The notes under the pieces are model-generated. The model saw only the letters and a list, made by a program, of their open reading frames with translations, was not told the DNA's origin and did not search any database. The translations under genes and the position numbers were made by a program. A stretch of DNA of 39,303 nucleotides from Gemmatimonadota bacterium (GTDB lineage Bacteria; Gemmatimonadota; Gemmatimonadetes; Longimicrobiales; Gaopeijiaceae): the NCBI GenBank assembly GCA_009838975.1, contig VXQO01000101.1, forward strand, positions 1 through 39,303. Reading direction: 5' to 3'. Shown here piece by piece: positions 34,718 through 39,303 of this stretch (position 1 is its first letter; each line of letters starts with the position of its first letter).

Positions 34718-35982
34718 TGCTCAGCCTCGACCTCGCGCTCAAGTCGCTGCGCAACCGCGCCTTCAGCACGTCGCTCACGGTGGGCTCGATCGCGCTCAGC
34801 GTAGCGCTGCTGATCGGCGTCGAGAACGTCCGAGTGGGCATGCGCGAGAGCTTCTCCAACACCATCAGCCAGACCGACCTCATCGTGGGCGCCAAGGGGG
34901 GCACCATCCAGCTGCTGCTGTATTCGGTCTTCGGAATGGGGTCGCCGACCAACAACCTGTCGTGGGACACCTACCGCGAATGGGCCGAACACCCTGCGAT
35001 CGAGTGGACCATTCCCTACGGCCTCGGGGACAGCCACCGCGGATTCCGCGTCATCGGCACCAACGAGGACTTCTATCGCCGTTACCGGTACCGCGGGGGA
35101 CAGGAGATCGCGCTGGCCGAGGGCCGCGCCGGCTCGGAGGTCTTCGACGTCACCCTCGGCGCGGACGTAGCTGCCGAGCTCGGCTACGGGCTGGGCGACC
35201 AGGTCGCTGTGACGCACGGGATCGGCGAGGTGGGCTTTCTGAATCATGACGAGATGCCGTTCACGGTGGTGGGCATCCTCGACAAGACCTTTACGCCGGT
35301 CGATCGCGCGGTCTATGTCACCCTGGAGGGGATCGAGGCCATCCACTTCGGGTGGGAGGACGGCGCGCCGCCCATGCCCGGCGAAGAGCAAACGCGCGAC
35401 GAGGTGCTCGCGATGGGCGAGATCGAGATCACCCAGGTGACGTCGTTCTTCGTGGGCGCCACCAACCGCCGTGACGTGCTCCGGCTGCAGCGCGAGATCA
35501 ACGACTACGTGGGCGAGCCGATGATGGCGGTTATCCCCGGCCTGGCGCTGAACGAGATGTGGCAGGGGATCGGCTACGCCGAGACGGGTCTGCGCCTGGT
35601 GACGATCTTCGTCGTACTGGTGGGGTTGCTGGGCATGCTGGTCTCGCTCTACACGTCGCTGAACGAGCGCCGCCGCGAAATGGCGATCCTGCGCGCCGTC
35701 GGCGCGGGCCCGAAGAGGATCGTCGCGCTGCTGGTGCTGGAGTCGGTGTGCCTGTCCGCGGCGGGAGCGATCGCCGGACTGGCGCTGGTGTACGCGTTGC
35801 TCTCGGCCGGGCAGCCGATCGTCGAGGCGCAGGTGGGCCTCTTCATCCCGATCCGGCCACCGGGCTCGATCGAGTTGCTCTTCCTGGCCGCGGTGGTGAC
35901 GGCCGGATTCCTGATGGGATTCGTGCCCGCGCTCAAGGCCTACCGTACCGCCCTGCACGACGGACTTGCGGTGCGCGTGTAG
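34717..35982 (+). CDS. FtsX/MacB-type ABC permease
   Basis: A 421-residue permease with one N-terminal helix (SLTVGSIALSVALLIGV, about 16-32), a periplasmic MacB-PCD-like domain to about residue 290, and three C-terminal helices (IFVVLVGLLGMLVSLYTSL, ALLVLESVCLSAAGAIAGLA, ELLFLAAVVTAGFLMGF). NERRREMAILRAVGAGPKRI is the characteristic coupling-helix motif. Energy comes from the preceding ATPase. In this family ATP hydrolysis moves periplasmic parts rather than transporting solute through the membrane. Ends 33 nt before the LIV binding-protein gene. Confidence 0.9.
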   Translation: MLSLDLALKSLRNRAFSTSLTVGSIALSVALLIGVENVRVGMRESFSNTISQTDLIVGAKGGTIQLLLYSVFGMGSPTNNLSWDTYREWAEHPAIEWTIPYGLGDSHRGFRVIGTNEDFYRRYRYRGGQEIALAEGRAGSEVFDVTLGADVAAELGYGLGDQVAVTHGIGEVGFLNHDEMPFTVVGILDKTFTPVDRAVYVTLEGIEAIHFGWEDGAPPMPGEEQTRDEVLAMGEIEITQVTSFFVGATNRRDVLRLQREINDYVGEPMMAVIPGLALNEMWQGIGYAETGLRLVTIFVVLVGLLGMLVSLYTSLNERRREMAILRAVGAGPKRIVALLVLESVCLSAAGAIAGLALVYALLSAGQPIVEAQVGLFIPIRPPGSIELLFLAAVVTAGFLMGFVPALKAYRTALHDGLAVRV

Positions 35983-36015
35983 GGGGTGCCACTTAGGTTG
36001 AGGAGGAGTGACGCC

Positions 36016-37224
36016 ATGAGTGGATACCAGCAAACCCGGCCGATCCGCCTGCTCGCGGCCGCCGGGCTGCTTGCCTTCAGCGGGGCCTGCGGCGGCGATG
36101 GCGGCGGAGACGGCGCCGGCGACAATGCGATCAAGATCGGCGCCATCTTCGACCTCACCGGACCCACGGCCGACGTGGGGACCGACTACGCCGACGGGAT
36201 GCGCGGCTACGTCGACTGGGTGAACATGCAGGGCGGGATCGCGGGACGGCTGATCGACCTGATCTACCAGGACTACGCCTACCAGGTCGACCGTGCCGAG
36301 CAGCTCTACAGCCAGTTCGTGGCCGAGGGCGCGGTGGTCTTCATGGGGTGGGGCACCGGCGACACCGAGGCGCTGCGCCTGCGCATCACCGAGGACGAGA
36401 TCCCGTTCAGCTCGGCCTCGCTCTCGCATGTGCTCGGCGACCCCGCGGAGGCGCCATACAACTTCCTCGTCGCGCCCACCTACACCGACCAGTTCCGCAT
36501 CGCGCTCAACTGGATCGCGCGCAACCACGGGGAGGGAACGCCGGTCGTCGCCCTGATGCACAACGCGAGTCCCTTCGGGCTGTCGCCGTCGCGGCACGGC
36601 GGTGTCGAGTTCGCCGAGGAGCTGGGGATCGAACTGACCCTCTACGAGATGCCGCGCGGGGCGGTCGACTACACCGCCGAGTTCTCGCGCATCCGCCAGA
36701 GCGGCGCGCGGTACGTGGTGTTCCAGAACACCTCCGGCCCGGCCAGCGTTGCCCTGCAGAACGCGAACAGCCTGGGTCTGGACCTGACCTTCGTCTGTCT
36801 GAACTGGTGCGCCAACGCGCAGCTGGTGGACCTGGCGGGCGAGGTGGCCGAGGGCATGCTGGGGACGATCCCCTACGCCCCGCTCAGCGTCGACGTGCCG
36901 GGCACGCGCGTGATCCGCGACTACCTGGCCGGCAAGGGCGAGTCGGTTGAGGGCAAGACCAACGCCTACACCCAGGCGTGGTGGACGTTCGCCGTCTTCG
37001 GCCGGGCGATGGAGCAGGTGCTGGCGTCGGGGCAGGAGCTCACGGGAGCGAACATCAAGGCCGCGCTCGAGACCTTCACGGACCTGGACATGGGCGGCGT
37101 GACGGTGCCGATCACCTTTACACCGAACGATCACCTCGGAGCGAAGGGCCTGAGGATCTTCCGGGTCGAGGGGGGTGAGTGGACGCCCTTCACCGAGTTC
37201 CTCCAGGCGCCGCCGAGGTCGTAG
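36016..37224 (+). CDS. livK: LIV-type periplasmic substrate-binding lipoprotein (LivK-like)
   Basis: A 402-residue type 1 periplasmic binding protein. AGGAGG (36001-36006) lies 9 nt before the ATG. The signal peptide ends in FSGAC with Cys25 as lipidation site, then a Gly-rich linker. The mature part starts IKIGAIFDLTGPTADVG, the usual opening of Leu/Ile/Val and aromatic-acid binders, and continues with GTGDTEALRLRITEDEIPF and NTSGPASVALQNANSLGL. Binding residues cannot be assigned to a ligand. The genes for its permeases lie upstream of the 5.7-kb interruption; livF follows after 4 nt. Confidence 0.92.
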   Translation: MSGYQQTRPIRLLAAAGLLAFSGACGGDGGGDGAGDNAIKIGAIFDLTGPTADVGTDYADGMRGYVDWVNMQGGIAGRLIDLIYQDYAYQVDRAEQLYSQFVAEGAVVFMGWGTGDTEALRLRITEDEIPFSSASLSHVLGDPAEAPYNFLVAPTYTDQFRIALNWIARNHGEGTPVVALMHNASPFGLSPSRHGGVEFAEELGIELTLYEMPRGAVDYTAEFSRIRQSGARYVVFQNTSGPASVALQNANSLGLDLTFVCLNWCANAQLVDLAGEVAEGMLGTIPYAPLSVDVPGTRVIRDYLAGKGESVEGKTNAYTQAWWTFAVFGRAMEQVLASGQELTGANIKAALETFTDLDMGGVTVPITFTPNDHLGAKGLRIFRVEGGEWTPFTEFLQAPPRS

Positions 37225-37228
37225 GCCG

Positions 37229-38071
37229 TTGACCGCGAGGCCGGCCCGCGACGGTGGAGCCGGGGACGGCGCCGACCCGCTGCTGTGCCTCAACAACATC
37301 GAGGTCCTCTACGACGACGTGATCCTCGTGCTGCGCGGACTGTCGCTGGAGGTCGGCGAAGGCACGATCGCGGCCCTGCTGGGGTCGAACGGGGCGGGGA
37401 AGACCACGACGCTGAAGGCGATCTCGGGGCTGCTGTACGTCGAGGACGGCGAGGTCACCGACGGCACGATCGTCTTCGACGGCGAGGAGATCCAGGGGAC
37501 GGACGCGCACCGGATCGTCGAGAAGGGCATCTTCCAGGTGCTGGAGGGGCGGCGCGTGTTCGAGCATCTCACCGTGCGCGAGAACCTGGCCGCGGGCGCC
37601 TACACCCGCCACGACCGGCGCGGCACCGAGGCCGATCTTGAGAAGGTCTTCCACTACTTTCCGGCCCTCGCCGAACGGCACCGCCAGACCGCCGGCCACC
37701 TCTCGGGCGGCGAACAGCAGATGCTGGCGCTGGGCCGCGCGCTGATGGCCCGCCCGCGCATGATGCTCCTCGACGAGCCGTCGCTGGGCCTCGCGCCGAT
37801 CCTGGTCGAGAGCATCTTCGAGATCATCCGGCGGATCAACCGCGACGAGGGCACCACGATCCTCCTGGTCGAGCAGAACGCCCGCATCGCGCTCTCCGTC
37901 GCCGACTACGGGTATGTAATGGAGGGCGGACGCGTGGTGATGGAGGGCACGGCCGACGAGTTGCGCACCAACGAGGACGTGAAGGAGTTCTACCTCGGGC
38001 TGGGCGACGCCGGGCGCCGGTCGTACCGCGACGTGAAGCACTACCGGCGCAGAAAGCGGTGGCTGTCGTGA
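37229..38071 (+). CDS. livF: LIV-type ABC importer ATPase (LivF-like)
   Basis: From TTG 37229 the protein has 280 residues. Walker A is GSNGAGKT, the signature LSGGEQQMLALGRAL, and Walker B MMLLDEPSLGLAP, as usual for LivF. LLCLNNIEVLYDDVILVLRG is the normal LivF opening, so the start must lie close upstream: TTG 37229 gives a short 12-residue lead, while GTG 37175 would add a low-complexity Arg/Ser-rich extension and overlap livK by 50 nt. The C-terminal RRSYRDVKHYRRRKRWL is a basic extension seen in LivF proteins next to CoA ligases. The next gene overlaps as GTGA. Confidence 0.92.
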   Translation: MTARPARDGGAGDGADPLLCLNNIEVLYDDVILVLRGLSLEVGEGTIAALLGSNGAGKTTTLKAISGLLYVEDGEVTDGTIVFDGEEIQGTDAHRIVEKGIFQVLEGRRVFEHLTVRENLAAGAYTRHDRRGTEADLEKVFHYFPALAERHRQTAGHLSGGEQQMLALGRALMARPRMMLLDEPSLGLAPILVESIFEIIRRINRDEGTTILLVEQNARIALSVADYGYVMEGGRVVMEGTADELRTNEDVKEFYLGLGDAGRRSYRDVKHYRRRKRWLS

Positions 38072-39303
38072 ACGCGCCCCTCTACGACCCCGACTGCGAG
38101 GCCCCGGCCGACTGGGGCGCGGTGCAGGACCGGCTGGCGGTGCTGGCGGTCCGTTACGGGGCGATGCGCAGCCGCGAGATCCAGCGGCGCCTGGACGCGG
38201 CGGGGGTCTCGCCGGGCGATGTCGCGAGCGTCGCCGACCTGGCCACGATCCCGGTGCTGTCCAAGGACGACCTGCCGGCCCTCCAGGCCGCCGACCCCCC
38301 ATTCGGAGGGATGCTCGCCGTGCCGCCGGGCTCGCTGCGCCGGATCTACCGTTCGCCGGGGCCGATCAACGACCCGGAGGGCAACCGCGACGACTCCTGG
38401 CGGATGGCGCCGGCGGTCTGGGCCGCCGGATTCCGGCCGGACGACGTGGTGCTCAACACCTTCGCCTACCACCTGACCCCCGGGGGGATGATGCTGGACA
38501 GCGGGCTGCGCGCGGTCGGTTGCGCCGTGATCCCGGGCGGCGTCGGCAACACGGCCGCGCAGATCGACACGGCGTGTGCGGCCGGGGCCACGGGCTACAC
38601 CGGCACGCCGCAGTTCCTGCTCACGCTGCTGGAGCGGGCGCGCGAAATGGGACGCGACCTGCCCTTCCAGCGCGCCCTCGTGACCGGTGCGCCGCTCCCG
38701 CCCCCGCTACGCACACAGCTCCAGGACGAGTTCGGCGTCGACGTCTACCAGGCGTACGGGACCGCCGACGGCGGCACGCTCGGCTACGAGTGCGAGGCGA
38801 AGGACGGGTGGCACGTCTCGATCGAGATCGTGGTCGAGGTGCTCGTCCCGGGCGACGACCGTCCGGCGGCCGGGGGCGAGGCCGGGCAGGTCGTGGTGAC
38901 GAGCCCGAACGAGGTCTACCCGCTCGTGCGGCTCGGAACGGGGGACCTGTCAGCGTGGAACAGGGAGCCGTGCCGATGCGGCCGCACCAGCCCGCGGCTC
39001 GTCGGGTTCCTGGGCCGCGTGGGCGAGGGAGTCAAGGTCAAGGGCATGTTCGTGCACCCTCGGGAGCTGGCCGCGGCGCTGGGCCCGGAGCCGTCGGTGG
39101 GCCGCTACCAGGCCGTGGTGACCGAGGGCGCCGGCGGGCAGGACGTGCTCACCGTGCGGATCGAGGCCGCGCCGGGATGTACCCTCGACGCCGCGCAGAT
39201 GGACAGGCTGAGCGCGCGGATCCGGGAGGCCGTGAAGGTGCGGGCGGGGGTGGAGGGGGTGGCGGTGGGGGCTGTAGCGGGGTGGGGGGCCGCCCGGCCG
39301 CGC
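38068..39303 (+). CDS. PaaK-like phenylacetate-CoA ligase family protein, 3' partial
   Basis: The frame runs from GTG 38068 off the window end (412 codons seen), so the C-terminus is missing or nearly so. It has the PaaK layout: RSREIQRRLDAAGVSPGDV, TGTPQFLLTLL, AYGTADGGTLGYEC, LGTGDLSAWNREPCRCGRT and LGRVGEGVKVKGMFVHPREL. The canonical Ser/Thr/Gly-rich nucleotide loop is replaced by SPGPINDPEG at about 96-105, a variant I associate with PaaK-like proteins next to LIV transporters. It probably activates an aromatic or other carboxylate to the CoA ester, though the altered loop raises the possibility of changed chemistry. It is translationally coupled to livF. Confidence 0.86.
   Translation, partial: MNAPLYDPDCEAPADWGAVQDRLAVLAVRYGAMRSREIQRRLDAAGVSPGDVASVADLATIPVLSKDDLPALQAADPPFGGMLAVPPGSLRRIYRSPGPINDPEGNRDDSWRMAPAVWAAGFRPDDVVLNTFAYHLTPGGMMLDSGLRAVGCAVIPGGVGNTAAQIDTACAAGATGYTGTPQFLLTLLERAREMGRDLPFQRALVTGAPLPPPLRTQLQDEFGVDVYQAYGTADGGTLGYECEAKDGWHVSIEIVVEVLVPGDDRPAAGGEAGQVVVTSPNEVYPLVRLGTGDLSAWNREPCRCGRTSPRLVGFLGRVGEGVKVKGMFVHPRELAAALGPEPSVGRYQAVVTEGAGGQDVLTVRIEAAPGCTLDAAQMDRLSARIREAVKVRAGVEGVAVGAVAGWGAARPR

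Noticed and set aside
34321-37299. 992-codon minus-strand open frame
   Set aside because: It lies opposite four well-supported genes (ABC ATPase, permease, livK and the livF start); Arg/His/Gly-rich composition is typical of antisense frames in GC-rich DNA.

Overview
The window is GC-rich bacterial chromosome. Genes are tightly packed, often overlap by 1-10 nt, and GTG or TTG starts are common. The gene mix points to Gemmatimonadota or a close relative: secreted beta-propellers, lipoprotein amidohydrolases, an AbgB-like M20 protein, several AAA/DUF4143 ATPases, VapBC, and multicopper oxidase beside LVIVD-repeat proteins. This is inference from gene content; there is no rRNA or marker gene to settle it. 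I saw no tRNA, rRNA, CRISPR array, transposase or integrase.

Layout. (1) 1-5378: a membrane-anchored PHP-domain protein (5' end outside the window) overlaps a HupE/UreJ-type membrane protein. After a structured spacer come three secreted proteins: LVIVD propeller, small unknown protein, multicopper oxidase. (2) 5379-8144: two divergent AAA/DUF4143 ATPases share an AT-rich spacer and are flanked by a 44-bp direct repeat. The left copy is the 3' end of the oxidase gene; the right copy is a decayed orphan of it. (3) 8160-14816: a small membrane protein, a dimethylglycine/sarcosine dehydrogenase-like flavoprotein, a DmdA-like GcvT-family protein and a type III glutamine synthetase; this looks like N- or S-methyl compound and nitrogen metabolism. 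(4) 14852-20239: a propeller protein, the two aconitase X subunits, a small lipoprotein, an M14 carboxypeptidase-like protein and a VapBC pair with a palindromic operator. (5) 20330-25546: a TPP riboswitch and thiC, a Calx-beta/LRR lipoprotein, a lipoprotein amidohydrolase and a frameshifted VOC (glyoxalase-fold) gene. (6) 25595-39303: a branched-chain-amino-acid-type (LIV) ABC importer with two acyl-CoA ligase-family genes. It is split into livG-acs-livH-livM and livK-livF-paaK-like (cut by the window end) by about 5.7 kb holding a third AAA/DUF4143 ATPase, an M20 amidohydrolase and a DUF3299 / ABC ATPase / FtsX-permease operon.

Working together. The LIV cluster probably imports a carboxylate and activates it to a CoA thioester. 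The flavoprotein, the DmdA-like protein and the glutamine synthetase could demethylate an osmolyte and recapture nitrogen. The oxidase operon looks like an extracytoplasmic copper-dependent oxidation module. The most unusual architecture is the repeat-bounded ATPase pair and the way all three ATPase genes sit beside AT-rich, repeat-containing spacers.
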